Source of the DNA: Hofstenia miamia
Taxonomy: Eukaryota; Xenacoelomorpha; Acoela
Reading direction: 5' to 3'
Assembly: GCA_004352715.1 (NCBI GenBank)
Contig: SCFE01000068.1
Coordinates: forward strand, 1,312,884 to 1,376,883
Length of the DNA stretch: 64,000 nt
The position numbers and the translations under genes are program-made. The notes under the pieces are model-generated. The model was given only the letters and a program-made list of their open reading frames with translations. It was not told the DNA's origin and ran no database searches. Shown piece after piece: positions 33,096 to 45,773 of this stretch. Numbering within the stretch: position 1 is the stretch's first letter; every line of letters begins with the position of its first letter.

Positions 33096-34405
33096 TTCTT
33101 ATAGAACCTATTAGTGTGAAATGTGCCCGTTCAATAGTACTATCAATTGAATTGCAATTTTCCGCCATCAGATTGTCCCAAAATTTTCTAAGTGAATTTG
33201 CAGAAAAATCGTAATCATTTAGCCATTGAAAATTTGTGCTCACCATGTTTCGAATTTTCAAAAGCATCCCAGTTTCAATAGTGTTCTTGAAAGATCCAAA
33301 GACATACTTAGGTTTGTTTTTCGAAATTTCCTTGAATTTTTTCATCATGTACTTTAACCAGTTAATTTGTTCTTGGGCAATTGAAATTCTTACTTGGTAT
33401 TTCGTACCAGTTTTGAGTTCAATAGTACTGATGAACTTTTTTCATTTCTGAATTTCCAGAAAATCGGACACCAAGAATTTCAAAATTGGTCTTGATCGGC
33501 AATTTAAGTGCGCTTGTAAAAAGACGAAATTCATGGCTTTCATATCTGAGTAAATGATGTTTGTGATTTTAATATTTAGCGTATTCTTGATGCAGCTAAG
33601 CAATCTTTGCAAAACTTCCTTGGACGGCACTTTGCTAAACATTATCATTGCTCTCCAAAAGTGAATGTTAATATTTCTGCATTCTTTTCTCCTGCTGGTG
33701 TATTCAACAAATTCTGTAATTGTAACCAAAAGATTTACAATTTTAGATGGAGAATTTTGCGTGTCCGATGCAAATTCATTTAATAAATCAGCGAGAATTT
33801 CATGATTTTTTAATTTTTTCGATTTATCAAAGAGTTTTGTGAGAAATCCAATTATTGTTTTTGAAATCTTCTGAAGATTCACTCCACTGTTTTCCTTCAA
33901 TGTTAGCGAATATTTGACGAATGCTTCCATAATTGACATGGCCTTATTGTTAGGTTTATTTTGAATGTTGGTGATTGTAGTTGAAATTGATTTTGGAAAA
34001 TCACTTTTGCTAGTCTCTATTCTTCTACCTCCACTACATCCAGAAAGAATGTGCGTTCCATTTCAGATATATCTGAATGGCTGAAACGTATGTGATTACG
34101 TATTCTCCCAGAACTGATCTTATCACAAATAAAGCATTGTTGTGGCCCTTCTTGTTTAATTCTAGAAATACTTCTTTTTTGCTAGATCTTTTACGTTTTT
34201 GGAGCAATTTAAAAATGATAATCTCTTCTTCTTCCTTGAGATTTTTGCTACCCATTGACGAAACAACTTTTTTCGATCTACGCTCACATGGAACAGAGGA
34301 ATATACAGGCGTCGACGTAGTTGGAGCAGGATCTAATTGGGAAGCAAATTCGATTAGATGGTCCTCAAAAGACGAATGGCTGCCAAAACTGAAATTGAGC
34401 GACAT
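33076..34405 (-). pseudogene. Decayed coding region of unknown family, about 430 residues in three frames
   Basis: Three minus-strand segments follow one another: 34405-34034 (starts MSLNFSFGSHSSFEDHL, with a basic/acidic KNLKEEEEIIIFKLLQKRKR stretch), 33939-33442 (Leu/Lys-rich, probably helical; its frame opens upstream to about 34020), and about 33440-33076 (TGTKYQVRISIAQEQINWLK onwards). The junctions need a shift near 34050 and a one-base shift near 33445; no convincing intron explains both. Amino-acid composition looks genuine. I do not recognise the family. Confidence 0.5.
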
Positions 34406-35780
34406 GTTCTATTCAAGTCTGATGTTAAAATGATTTACATTAATTAGTTATTGGAAACTTATATACAAGTTTTTGAGATATTCATTGAAACATGAAAAAG
34501 CGACTGGTGATTAAATCAGTAGAAAATGGTTTACCAATTCACTACGGGATTGCAATAATAAATGTTTGCGATAAGCACTAAGGGATGAACAATGCGGGTA
34601 GTATTAAAAACAATTTTTGAAAATGTTTTTTTCTAAAATTAAATATCGAGAGACATTTTTCTAGTCATTTGTTACAAAAAATATCAAAAACAAATATAAA
34701 TCACAACAAAACTTCTTATAAACTTACAGAAATCTCGCTCTCAGTATCAAAATACCAAGCGCGAGATACATGTGCAGAGGCAAAAACAATCAAATAAATT
34801 CAAAAATTGAAAAATACATTTTTTAAAAATTTTCTATAGTATTTTTGATGTAGAATCTTGTTACCAATGAGAAATTTGAGAAAAGTCTCATGGCCATTTC
34901 AGAGCAAAAAACTCGCGCTGAGTACTATGAGTTTACCAACATATTTCGCGCTCAGTACAAATTTTTTCTTATATTATAGTACCATGTGCGAGCTATATGT
35001 ATGTATATATATATACATATACACATTGAAATGAACTCTGTTCCAACGATTTTATAGATACCCTGTTTATATGATGATAATCAATATGTTAAACATACCT
35101 CTGCAACATAAACCGATTGCCCTAAAAGACAAATTAAACTAAACATTAATCAACATGCGAGATCAATTTTCGAAAACAGCCTCCTGTTATTATTTCAAAA
35201 AAATTATTAAATAACTTCAAAAAGAAGTATATTACTTCACATTTTCACCTTAACTGTGACTGTATGCAATTAGTCACCATATATGCATTCTAAATTATGA
35301 TGGGTTTGAAAAAAATATGGCGCCCTAATTCCTGCAAAATTTTATACACAATTGAAAAACAATGACAAGGGTTAGGTGTACAACAGAATTACAATTAAAA
35401 AAGCCATCAAAAGTAAATTTAACGAGATCACCCATGACGATAGTGATTGATATTGAAGAATAGATGGTTATATATCGCATCGTACAGAGAACAAACGATA
35501 TAATGAATATTTTTGGTTAGAATTTTTTTCAAAAATGTTCTTTGTTCGAAACTAGAAGAAAATATTGAATACAAAATGAAAGTTACATAAACAAAATTGA
35601 TTGAAACAAAATCTTAAAATTTATAGTAAAATTAACCCCACATTTGAATTAGATCTTACTCAATTTCAAAGGTGTCGGAGGCCTGCAAATACCCCTCCTA
35701 AGTAATGAGCAAACTTTTTGTTAGTATTCTATTATCTATACATTATAAAAAATTATATATANATATATATATCATTCTAC

Positions 35781-36190
35781 TGGTTCGCAGCCTCCTCGTC
35801 TCTATGGTCTTTGCAAAATACACAAAGACTCTAATGTCGTCATTATCGTCCTATCTTGTGTATGGTTAAAGCTCACACTCTCAATTTCCTTGACGTTTCT
35901 CTTCACCGAGCGTCTTCTTCTTTTGTAACTTCTCTCTACACCAAACCCTCAAGCACTGGGTTATATATCCCCTTCAATTCCTACTATTCTGAAAAATACA
36001 ACTTATCTAATTTTTCAGTCATAATCTGTCATCCATCTTCAAAGATAGCTGAAGCAATCGCAATGAACGAAATTCAAACGTCACTTAACAATCAAGTAGA
36101 AATCAAACTTCACCTCTTCGATCAGAGATCAATCATCCTGTCAATCAATCAATCATTTCACTGCAGTATATCTAAACTTTATTTTTTAAT
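35781..36190 (+). pseudogene. Penelope-like reverse transcriptase fragment, core deleted
   Basis: It begins with PPRLYGLCKIHKDSNV, the conserved RLYGLPKIHK block at the start of Penelope-like RTs. It then passes, with a frame change near 35856, directly to LNFLDVSLHRASSSFVTSLY and TKPSSTGLYIPFNSYYSEKY, which lie after the catalytic YxDD region in this family. The palm with its catalytic aspartates is therefore missing. CpG is still normal here. Confidence 0.8.
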
Positions 36191-36303
36191 CGATTTGTAT
36201 TCTTGCTGATGAAGGCTAATAATATAGCCGAAAGTACTACAAATATATAATTCGTCAATGAGTTCGTTTCTATGCAAATGAAAAAACTCTCTGTCCACGC
36301 TAC

Positions 36304-36305
<2 letters not shown>

Positions 36306-36351
<46 letters not shown>
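36306..36351. repeat. (TA)n microsatellite
   Basis: About 46 bp of pure TA. Shorter TA runs occur at 35002-35014, 35757-35771, 36624-36640, 40976-40994 and 41278-41302. Confidence 0.95.
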
Positions 36352-36356
<5 letters not shown>

Positions 36357-36639
36357 AAAAGTATGAACAATTCCTCAATGAACAATTCAAACATGATAAG
36401 AAAAAAATTAGGATTAGCAGTGATGTTAATTAATATTTTCCTGATTTACTTTAGCAGTTACTAATAAAGTTCTCCTGTACTGAGATGATGTGCATCTAAT
36501 ATCATATTTGATATAGAAGTGAATCATATGTACTAAACTCATACCAAAATACTCTTCAAGGTCCATAGTCTGTTATCCTCATAGCAAATTCACCCAAAAA
36601 TAGGGTAACAAAAATTAGTGTGTATATATATATATATAT

Positions 36640-37953
36640 AATTATCAAAAATATAAATGGAAAATATTAAAATTTAATATGGCAACATATGAAACCAAAA
36701 TTGTGAAGTATACAACTCAAAAATGAGAACAATTGTTGCTTACAAGCAACTTTTCATAAATAACTATCAATATTAAAAAACCTTAAGCGTACACCACAGC
36801 TTTAGAACATTTAAAACCATTTGTTCACATTACTTTTAGCAATTGGAGAATATTAAATGCGTTTGACAAAACATGATTGGTTAGAGTTACCACAATATCA
36901 TGGGCTATCATCAAAGCTAAAGCTGTAAATCAGTTCGTTAGCAATGGATTTGTGCTTTGTGAAAACACTACATTCTAGACATCAGCACAAATTAAACAGG
37001 TAAAATATATTCCCAGACGGAAACTAAAACATACAGCTTGTAATATTTAACATAAAACTTAACATTATTGCAAATTTCTTATACATTAACCAGTCACTTG
37101 CCGCTAACACTAAAACAATGAAATCTCAAGAACTACTAAAAAATATTAATACCTTTATTGATGAATTCGAAAATACAGAAATGCACTCAAAAACGATACT
37201 AAATTCAAAAGGTAACAAATCAATTTAAATCCAACAAAGAGTGATTGGTCATATTAGCAAATCGTTTTTACGAAGTTAAATTGTTTTCGAATTTTAGCAG
37301 AGTGGTAGTGATTTAGATTGACATTTCATAATATATTAGGCATTATAATAAATAGAGGAAACTTTTTCTTGGAATTCATTCTAGTTAATATCTAATTCCA
37401 GTCATTCTTCCAAAAATTTGATTTTCTTGAATATACCAATCTTTTTTTAATATATTGATTGAGAATTATTTTTCAAGTTAAAGCCTAAAACTGAAACTGA
37501 AGTTCTAATATAACATCAGTCAGTAGTTGTTATTTATAGGCCGGATCATGCTATTTTTGTGTTGACTAGTGTTTGTATATATTGTAAATACACATTGTAT
37601 ATAAGACACCCAAGCATCTGTAAATAGAGAAATAGTTTAACTGTGCTTTCTTTTTCACTAGCATTACCCCAGTGATTCTACACTAAGTTTCAGATTTTTT
37701 ATCTATCAACATTCTAACCCAAACATTTTTATGTTTCCTACACATAAGCATAAAACTCTACAGTTACAATTAAATGCAATTCACATTAACTGGAAATCTG
37801 ACAAGCTTTTCAATCAAAAAATTTCATTTGAGAAATCATTAATAGCCAAACTGAAACAACAATTGAAAATACACTTTATCCATTAAAAATAAATATTTGT
37901 ACTGCAAGAAATTCGAAATTATTGTAAAATTAAAAATCTTTATTCTATAAAAG
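36640..37953. other. Spacer between the two Penelope-like fragments
   Basis: No gene recognised. CpG frequency falls from normal to nearly zero towards the right end of this stretch. Confidence 0.45.
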
Positions 37954-38208
37954 CATTTAATTTATCAAATAATATGCACCTGTGGTGAAGATTATATTGG
38001 TTTTTCTAGTAAGCAAATATCAAGAAGAATTAAAGAACATGAGACCAGTTCTAATATATTGAATCATCTAATTAAGTGTGGACTAAATTATGAAACAAAC
38101 ATATTACATCAGACATCAAGATCAAGTAATTTAAAAATTATTGAGAGTATTTTTATAAAATCCTTGCAAAGTTTAAGAACAAAAAAGAAGACTATATTTA
38201 TAAATTAA
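37954..38208 (+). pseudogene. Penelope-like GIY-YIG endonuclease domain
   Basis: KHLIYQIICTCGEDYIGFSS carries the Cys-x-Cys-Gly and YIG signature. ISRRIKEHE has the conserved Arg and His, NHLIKCGLNYE the His/Cys pair, and LKIIESIFIKSL the catalytic-type Glu. The order and spacing are those of the C-terminal endonuclease of Penelope-like retroelements. Seventy-eight codons are open from 37972 to the stop at 38206-38208; a stop lies just upstream. It may belong to the same insertion as the RT scrap 1.8 kb upstream. A partial artefactual repeat starts at 39254. Confidence 0.82.
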
Positions 38209-38978
38209 ACCTGCCACTTTTTAAAATTTAAAAAATTATAATTATTATTGTAAAATCTAGTAAATTTAGAGGAAATAATTTGTAAAACTGACAATGACTT
38301 TGTAAGTCAAAATATATCTGCATGTTCTTATTAAGGTTAAAAAAGCATTTAAGTTGAAACATATTGATGCAACTCAGACTAAGACAAGAAAATTTCTTCC
38401 TAGGCAGATACAACATTGAATTTATGCTTCATCAACACTAGTCCAATCCCACCCCTAAACCCATTCAGTTTTTAACTAAATCTTATTCATTTCTGATACC
38501 TGTAGACTGCCAATCTAAGTTGTATGCGCCCAAAATATCACTTTTTATATAAATTTCTAATAAAAATTGTTGTAGTTACTAAATTGGTTCACATTATTCT
38601 TCAATTGTATGTGTACTTAAAGTTAATAATCATTGACAACATTCCACTGTAATAGGGAGATTTGAAAGTAATTTTGAAATTCCAAGTGTTAAAAGAAAAC
38701 TTAGATTGATGTAACTTCCTTAGTCCATGTAAATTATAATCAATGTAAGTTCTGTATCCTGAACTTTAGGAATAAAAATTCTATTTTTTAATCATTTTCT
38801 TGACAGTTTGAAAGAATACAGATACTCAAAACATTTTTCCTTGGATTCATTCACCATGCAAAAATGCTTAGACTTCTATAAATTTGAATTAGGTCCTGAC
38901 CTTGATATGTCTCATCTTCTTTTTTACCATTTGTCTATCTATTGGTGACATCAAGTTTTTCAAAATTAAAATGTTTTT
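38109..38978. repeat. 870-bp block repeated at 39254-40123 (probable assembly duplication)
   Basis: The blocks match at a constant offset of 1145 bp. A third, 273-bp copy of part of it (38480-38752) sits at 38980-39252 between two single Ns (38979 and 39253). The pattern fits unmerged contig ends. Bases 38209-42445 otherwise hold no recognised gene apart from the N gap at 41303-41822. Confidence 0.9.
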
Positions 38979-38979
38979 N

Positions 38980-39252
38980 ATCTTATTCATTTCTGATACC
39001 TGTAGACTGCCAATCTAAGTTGTATGCGCCCAAAATATCACTTTTTATATAAATTTCTAATAAAAATTGTTGTAGTTACTAAATTGGTTCACATTATTCT
39101 TCAATTGTATGTGTACTTAAAGTTAATAATCATTGACAACATTCCACTGTAATAGGGAGATTTGAAAGTAATTTTGAAATTCCAAGTGTTAAAAGAAAAC
39201 TTAGATTGATGTAACTTCCTTAGTCCATGTAAATTATAATCAATGTAAGTTC
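38980..39252. repeat. 273-bp copy of 38480-38752 between single-N joins
   Basis: Identical sequence, N-bounded on both sides; probably a redundant small contig. Confidence 0.9.
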
Positions 39253-41302
39253 NTCAGACATCAAGATCAAGTAATTTAAAAATTATTGAGAGTATTTTTA
39301 TAAAATCCTTGCAAAGTTTAAGAACAAAAAAGAAGACTATATTTATAAATTAAACCTGCCACTTTTTAAAATTTAAAAAATTATAATTATTATTGTAAAA
39401 TCTAGTAAATTTAGAGGAAATAATTTGTAAAACTGACAATGACTTTGTAAGTCAAAATATATCTGCATGTTCTTATTAAGGTTAAAAAAGCATTTAAGTT
39501 GAAACATATTGATGCAACTCAGACTAAGACAAGAAAATTTCTTCCTAGGCAGATACAACATTGAATTTATGCTTCATCAACACTAGTCCAATCCCACCCC
39601 TAAACCCATTCAGTTTTTAACTAAATCTTATTCATTTCTGATACCTGTAGACTGCCAATCTAAGTTGTATGCGCCCAAAATATCACTTTTTATATAAATT
39701 TCTAATAAAAATTGTTGTAGTTACTAAATTGGTTCACATTATTCTTCAATTGTATGTGTACTTAAAGTTAATAATCATTGACAACATTCCACTGTAATAG
39801 GGAGATTTGAAAGTAATTTTGAAATTCCAAGTGTTAAAAGAAAACTTAGATTGATGTAACTTCCTTAGTCCATGTAAATTATAATCAATGTAAGTTCTGT
39901 ATCCTGAACTTTAGGAATAAAAATTCTATTTTTTAATCATTTTCTTGACAGTTTGAAAGAATACAGATACTCAAAACATTTTTCCTTGGATTCATTCACC
40001 ATGCAAAAATGCTTAGACTTCTATAAATTTGAATTAGGTCCTGACCTTGATATGTCTCATCTTCTTTTTTACCATTTGTCTATCTATTGGTGACATCAAG
40101 TTTTTCAAAATTAAAATGTTTTTTCTCACCTTGAAAAAATTAAATGCTCAATAGTTTTTTATTTCAATAACTCAAGCATTAAAAGATAGTGAAACAATTT
40201 CATTTTTTTTGTTTGTTTGAATGAAAATAATTTTGCAAAAATTGCATTTTTCTAATGAATTACATCATAATTCTGTCATTTTGCAAATTGCTCTTATTCT
40301 TGCAAATTGCTCCTTCTTATTTTGATTCAAACTGTTTCTAAAACATGCTTAATAAATTTGGATATTTGATTATTGTATTATGAGATAAATATTAATAGCA
40401 CTTAAAAAATTTTTTGTTCTCCTTACAGCTACACAAATGGGATTATCCACAGTGTTTTGGAAGCCTCATTGGTTTTTTGTTCCATGTATTAATGCAAATG
40501 ATTTTTATATAAAAATAGGCCATATTGTGTTATGAGTTTTCATAGTATTGCAGATAAGTTTAATATTTTAAAAAAGCAAAAGCTTGAATGTATTTGCTTT
40601 CATCTGTGATGTTTTCAATTTAATCCTAAAATATAAACAACTGCAAATAGCATTAACTATGGCTTAAGCTTTTATTGAATTATATAGAACTATTACAGAA
40701 GACTATAATATCATATCAAAGGAAGTCTATTATTAATATATCATTCTTTTGGAGGTTGCCGACTAAGTTCATATGTTCAAATGTTGAAAATTAAGTGATA
40801 CTATATTTACAATAGCAAAAGGCATCTGATAAAAATCAAAATGAAGATTGTACTAATTAGATTAACTACCACTAAATTCTATATTTAGAGAAAGAATCCC
40901 AACAGGCCAGCTCAGGCTTACTCAATTTAGCAAACCTATCCTATCCCACTCCAATTGTCCATAAATTTGTTTCTTGTATATATATATATATATATTTCCT
41001 GTTTTTTCTATGGAAAATGCAAGAACCTTACATTTGGGGGGTTTAAAATTTCTAAAGCATTTAGTGGGAATCACACTTTCCCCTCCCAAAAAACCTAATT
41101 TTTTGGCAATTGCTCCAACAGTATTCACTTGAACTTAAATATATTTACCATAGAGGTAGGTAAATTATAGATATACTATCCTGCAAAATTTCAAAGCTTT
41201 ATATTTGGACATGTGGTCATGATGAGGTTTTTAAAAAACACTTAATGGGATATCTATATATATACATTTTATTTATGTATATATATATATATATATATAT
41301 AT

Positions 41303-41822
41303 NNNNNNNNNNNNNNNNNNNNNNNNNNNNNNNNNNNNNNNNNNNNNNNNNNNNNNNNNNNNNNNNNNNNNNNNNNNNNNNNNNNNNNNNNNNNNNNNNN
41401 NNNNNNNNNNNNNNNNNNNNNNNNNNNNNNNNNNNNNNNNNNNNNNNNNNNNNNNNNNNNNNNNNNNNNNNNNNNNNNNNNNNNNNNNNNNNNNNNNNNN
41501 NNNNNNNNNNNNNNNNNNNNNNNNNNNNNNNNNNNNNNNNNNNNNNNNNNNNNNNNNNNNNNNNNNNNNNNNNNNNNNNNNNNNNNNNNNNNNNNNNNNN
41601 NNNNNNNNNNNNNNNNNNNNNNNNNNNNNNNNNNNNNNNNNNNNNNNNNNNNNNNNNNNNNNNNNNNNNNNNNNNNNNNNNNNNNNNNNNNNNNNNNNNN
41701 NNNNNNNNNNNNNNNNNNNNNNNNNNNNNNNNNNNNNNNNNNNNNNNNNNNNNNNNNNNNNNNNNNNNNNNNNNNNNNNNNNNNNNNNNNNNNNNNNNNN
41801 NNNNNNNNNNNNNNNNNNNNNN
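41303..41822. other. Assembly gap of 520 Ns, entered from a (TA)n tract
   Basis: The left flank is pure TA. The long reading frames that cross the gap are artefacts of the Ns. Confidence 0.98.
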
Positions 41823-42445
41823 ACCCCCAAGTGTTGTATGTAAGGGCAAAACCTCAAATTGATGTAACTTTGGAAAAATGTTGTTCAGCTTATGAAATCA
41901 TTAATTAATCATTATAAATAGTCACTGTTTGCTATTAGTAGCTGCTGTGTACTGCTGAGAGCTGCTGTGTACACTCTTAAAATTTTTTAATATTTTTTTC
42001 ACTCAATATTAATAATTTTGCTTTCCTTGCAATTTACATGATGCTAGTGTGGAATTATTTGATATTGATGTGTATTTTTTGTATTAAATGTATAAACATC
42101 ATTATAATAAAATAATAAAAAAAAAAAATTATTATTCTTCATAAGAACTATTAATAATTATTGCATCATTATTAACACGATTTTCTTCTCTTGTATTATT
42201 TCTTTCATTAATAACAGTATTTTTTTTTCAGCAGCAAACTTTGGTCTTTGAAATACTAGGGGAAATCTTTGCATCATCACTTCTTTGTTAATAAAAATTC
42301 AACAATTACTTATCAAAGTTGTGTTGGTTTCTTCTTTTATAATTATTACCAGCAGTTATTATTTCAGTATGGCCTGTCTAATAATGTGGTTTTTTCTTAA
42401 TTTCTTTAGCAACCTCCTTATTAAAAATGATGCTCTCCATCATTT

Positions 42446-43623
42446 TTAGTATGGTTGTTGGACCAAATTCTTTTTTTTGAGATCATTATTGTTCTGAATG
42501 TATTTTTTGATGTAGACTTTTTTTGTTGTTTCAATTTTGTCAACCCCTGTAGAAAACACAAATGTTGGTTCACGTTCAAACTTTTTTCTGTATTCATTCA
42601 AATGGAAATTCAAAATTTCAATTTCACGTTCAGTAATAGTAATATAAACAGTATCTTTATAGCTTGTTTTATGTTCTTTTGGAGCAAAATGTTGATTTGG
42701 GTTTGAGTTTTTCAAAATACCTCACCTTTAAATTCAGGTAGGTCCCAGTCTAATAGTTGGCTTAACCTGGATCATGAAAAACATGTACGCCCTTAGTTCA
42801 AAATAGTTAAGTTCTTTATATTGTTCCAATTTCAAATTTATTTCAATAAGAACTTTTTTGACAAGTTCAATATTGGGAACTTTATTTATTAAACAATTTA
42901 GACTCCTCAGATATCAAATGTTCCCATTTTTTATGTCAAATTTAATTCTAGACTCCTTGAGGTTGATATATTGCAAAGGAGATTTTAATGCCACCAGATA
43001 TAAGACAATAGTAGACAACTTCAATTCTTTATTGTTTGCAAATTCAGTTACATTATCTGAAAAATTGATCAAATCTGTAAAGTTTCTTGTTTTACTCATC
43101 ATCAATTTCAGAAATGGAGATACAGATACAAAAAAGTTACTTGATGTACGCATATTACCACATTTAGCACTGTTTTTGGTTTTGTAGGTAACAAACCAGT
43201 CTACAATATTAAAATCCTCCTATTTATCAATAAGTAAAAAAGATTTAGCAAAAATAGCATCTTTGACAGTGTTCAGAAATAAATCAATATTATTCATGTC
43301 ATAAATCCATTGCATCTGGTGATTTTGGTTATGATGCCAGTTATTTGTAAATCACAAAGAGCATTGATCACACTGGTATACTTTTTTACTTTGACGTAAT
43401 GACTTAACAAAAAATCTCTTTGTGATTTAGAAAGATTTTTATGACCTTTTCTTAGATGCTGTCACATTTGTGTAACTGATTTCATACATATTAAGTATTC
43501 TTGCACACAGGGTTGTATGTGTTTCCTCATTTGTTTTCTTTTTTTAGGTTGTTCAAGATCTAGATGCTGAAATTTTGCTGATAGTGGTTGTTCAAAAGAT
43601 GAGTTGAGTTCAGTATCAGACAT
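42446..43623 (-). pseudogene. Decayed gene of unknown family inside the CpG desert
   Basis: Minus-strand coding-like segments occur in order: 43623 downward (starts MSDTELNSSFEQPLSAKFQ, then QPKKRKQMRKH and a HLRKGHKNLSKSQRDF block reminiscent of a degenerate CxxC...HxxxH finger), 43153-42914 (Leu-rich, with STIVLYLVALKSPLQYINLK) and 42715-42446 (EIEILNFHLNEYRKKFEREP). Stops and frame changes separate them. I cannot assign the family; it could be a host gene or an old transposon protein. Confidence 0.4.
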
Positions 43624-43969
43624 AGTGGAACTAAAATGAGATTAAATATTAGCTAAACCAAGGATGTAATTAAATTTCAATTAAATTTGATATAATATTG
43701 AAAATTACATGTCCAATAATGCAAATTTTGTAGATTGGCATATTTTTATAAAAGCCAAAATATATAGACTCATTGTGTACACTCATAAAAAATTAAATTT
43801 CATAAAAATGACAATATTTTTCAAATATATTGATATTTTGTCCTTATCAACGTTTCCATCAATAAAAATATAAAAAACCAATTTTTGATGACATAGGGGG
43901 CCAGAGTCATTGTGTACCTTAGAAATCACTACCCAGAGTCACTCTGTACAGGCAATCAGTCATTCACAT

Positions 43970-44593
43970 TTGCCAATGGCATAATATATTTGCAGTGTGT
44001 CCTTATTATGTGCATGTACAAATTGAAACAATCAAATTAAGAGTTCTTATTCCCTACACTTAATCATAGCCATAACCTAAAGTGACCATGATTTGGGCTG
44101 TCACCATGAAGGAGCCAGTTATTGCCCCAGGCCCAGTGCAGTTTCCTCCCAAATTGTTGCAGGATCTTAAGCAGAATTTATTAGATTAAAATCCATGAAG
44201 AGACCTAAAGGGGGTTAGCATATAAATACTTCTGAAAAGACCAAACACATTGGAGTAGGACAAATTATCTTGTGTGTTTGCTACAAGTTCCTCAAGTATT
44301 TATTACAGTTTTGTACATTATTACTTGCTTAATGTTTACAACTTGCATGTGGTTTCCTTTGCAAAATTAAATGAGCAATTACATGTAGTTTTGATTTGAG
44401 GGGAGAAATAATAAATTGTTTGAATTAACTGCACTAGAAAATATAAAAATTTGATTAAAAGGAAATTTATATAAATTGATAGCATCAAATTACAAATTAT
44501 GAAATTAGGGCATCATCATGATGTAATCTAATTTTCTGAGTGCCAAAATGATTAAAGAATAAAATCAAAAAAGAGGCCCTGAGTGATTCTACA
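43970..44593 (-). repeat. 3' LTR of the gypsy element
   Basis: On the minus strand it starts TGTAGAATCACTCAGGGCC. The body shares cccaaatcatggtcacttta and ggtctcttcatggatttt-type blocks with the copies at 53.6-54.7 kb and 58.9-59.6 kb. The lower boundary is approximate; similarity fades near 43970. Confidence 0.75.
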
Positions 44594-44605
44594 CACCCCC
44601 CCCAT
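44594..44605 (-). other. Polypurine tract
   Basis: On the minus strand, AATGGGGGGGGTG lies directly before the TGTAGAATC start of the 3' LTR. This is the position of the plus-strand primer in LTR elements. Confidence 0.7.
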
Positions 44606-45773
44606 TGCACAGTTAAGTTTGTGGAAGCAGTTGGACCATAAAACCTGACAGTGGTTTCTGTGTTTCCTCCACCATTTCAACTGCTAGAATGTTGTCCCAG
44701 GATGAAACATTGGCATATCTAGGTTGCTAATTTGCATTAGTGGGTCTCTTTGTGTAACAGCTTCATTCCATAAGGGGAAGAACTCAATCTCTGGTAGTCA
44801 GGAGCTAATTGGGCAATTTCTTTGTAAGTTGTTTAGTCTCCATATAAAAGTATCATAGAAGCATTTGTAAAAGCAGAGGCTGTTTAGTGTGACCATGAGC
44901 ATCATGAGCACATCAGTGTCTGACAAATGGGCATCTTCAGCACAGATCTGAGTGTTCAGGTCAAAGTGGGTAAAGACTCCTCAGAGGCACCCCATGTGAG
45001 TAGCATGATCCACAAATAGAGAGCAATACTTGTTTACTTGCTGAAGCATCATTTCCTCAGGATCAGTGACCTTGGCCCATAAAATAGTAATGATTTCAAT
45101 CTGCTTGGTAACATTGTAGTAATGAGTTAGAGTTTCAACATTGTTCCTCAATATGAGGTTTTTTGATGAAACAGAATAAGGACCTGTGGACTTAGTGATG
45201 CAATCTTGCTGTGAATCTTCTGTAGCTGGATGGATATTGGTTGCCCTTTCCAGAAGATATCCTCAATGATTTGCTTCCTGTTGATGAAGACACACTTGGG
45301 ATTACTGCCTTTGATTAAAGCATTCATAATGTCCTTGTACTCTGATGTCTGCATGGCTTTGGAGATCTCAGCAGCAGTGGACACATAGTTAATCTTGTTG
45401 GAAAGATGGGCTGATGCTTTCTCACATCCTTTCCTGACTCACCAGGATTGTAGGATTAATGGAGTCATTATGCAGGGTAGAGGTATACAAAGCAAATTGT
45501 TCTTTGCAGCATTGGTCTTGACTTGGTCAAACTCGACCTTTTTTGCCAGTGTTGCAGTTCCAATTGTGATGGGATAGTTAATCTTGGCATCCTGAATGGT
45601 ATCCCAAAATGTATTGTGGAGTTCATGTTCATGGAGTTTCTCAACTTGAGCATTGGAGATTTTGAGTTGAGATGTGGTGCATTCCACATCCAAGGCTAGT
45701 TGTCACCCAGGTGATTGTAGAAGCACCAGTTCCTCTTTCATGAACATTTTTGTGAGGCACCATTTCATGAGAA

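Larger units (their letters stand above)
32946..34995. mobile_element. Unclassified unit bracketed by CTCGCGCTcAGTA repeats
   Basis: Five tandem units at the left edge (motif starts about 32950, 32981, 33011, 33040, 33069) and at least five scattered copies in both orientations at the right edge (about 34734, 34758, 34912, 34945, 34987) surround one decayed coding region. TA microsatellite lies immediately outside both edges (to about 32935 on the left, from about 35000 on the right). Subterminal short-repeat clusters around a single gene are a transposon-like design, but I see no classical terminal repeats or known transposase, so the mobile nature is inferred. Confidence 0.4.

Noticed and set aside
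33236-34433. Plus-strand frames of 71 and 118 codons
   Set aside because: They are antisense to the more protein-like minus-strand segments and have Phe/Leu-rich shadow composition.
41217-41862. Open frames of about 200 codons on both strands
   Set aside because: They span the 520-N gap and TA repeats.
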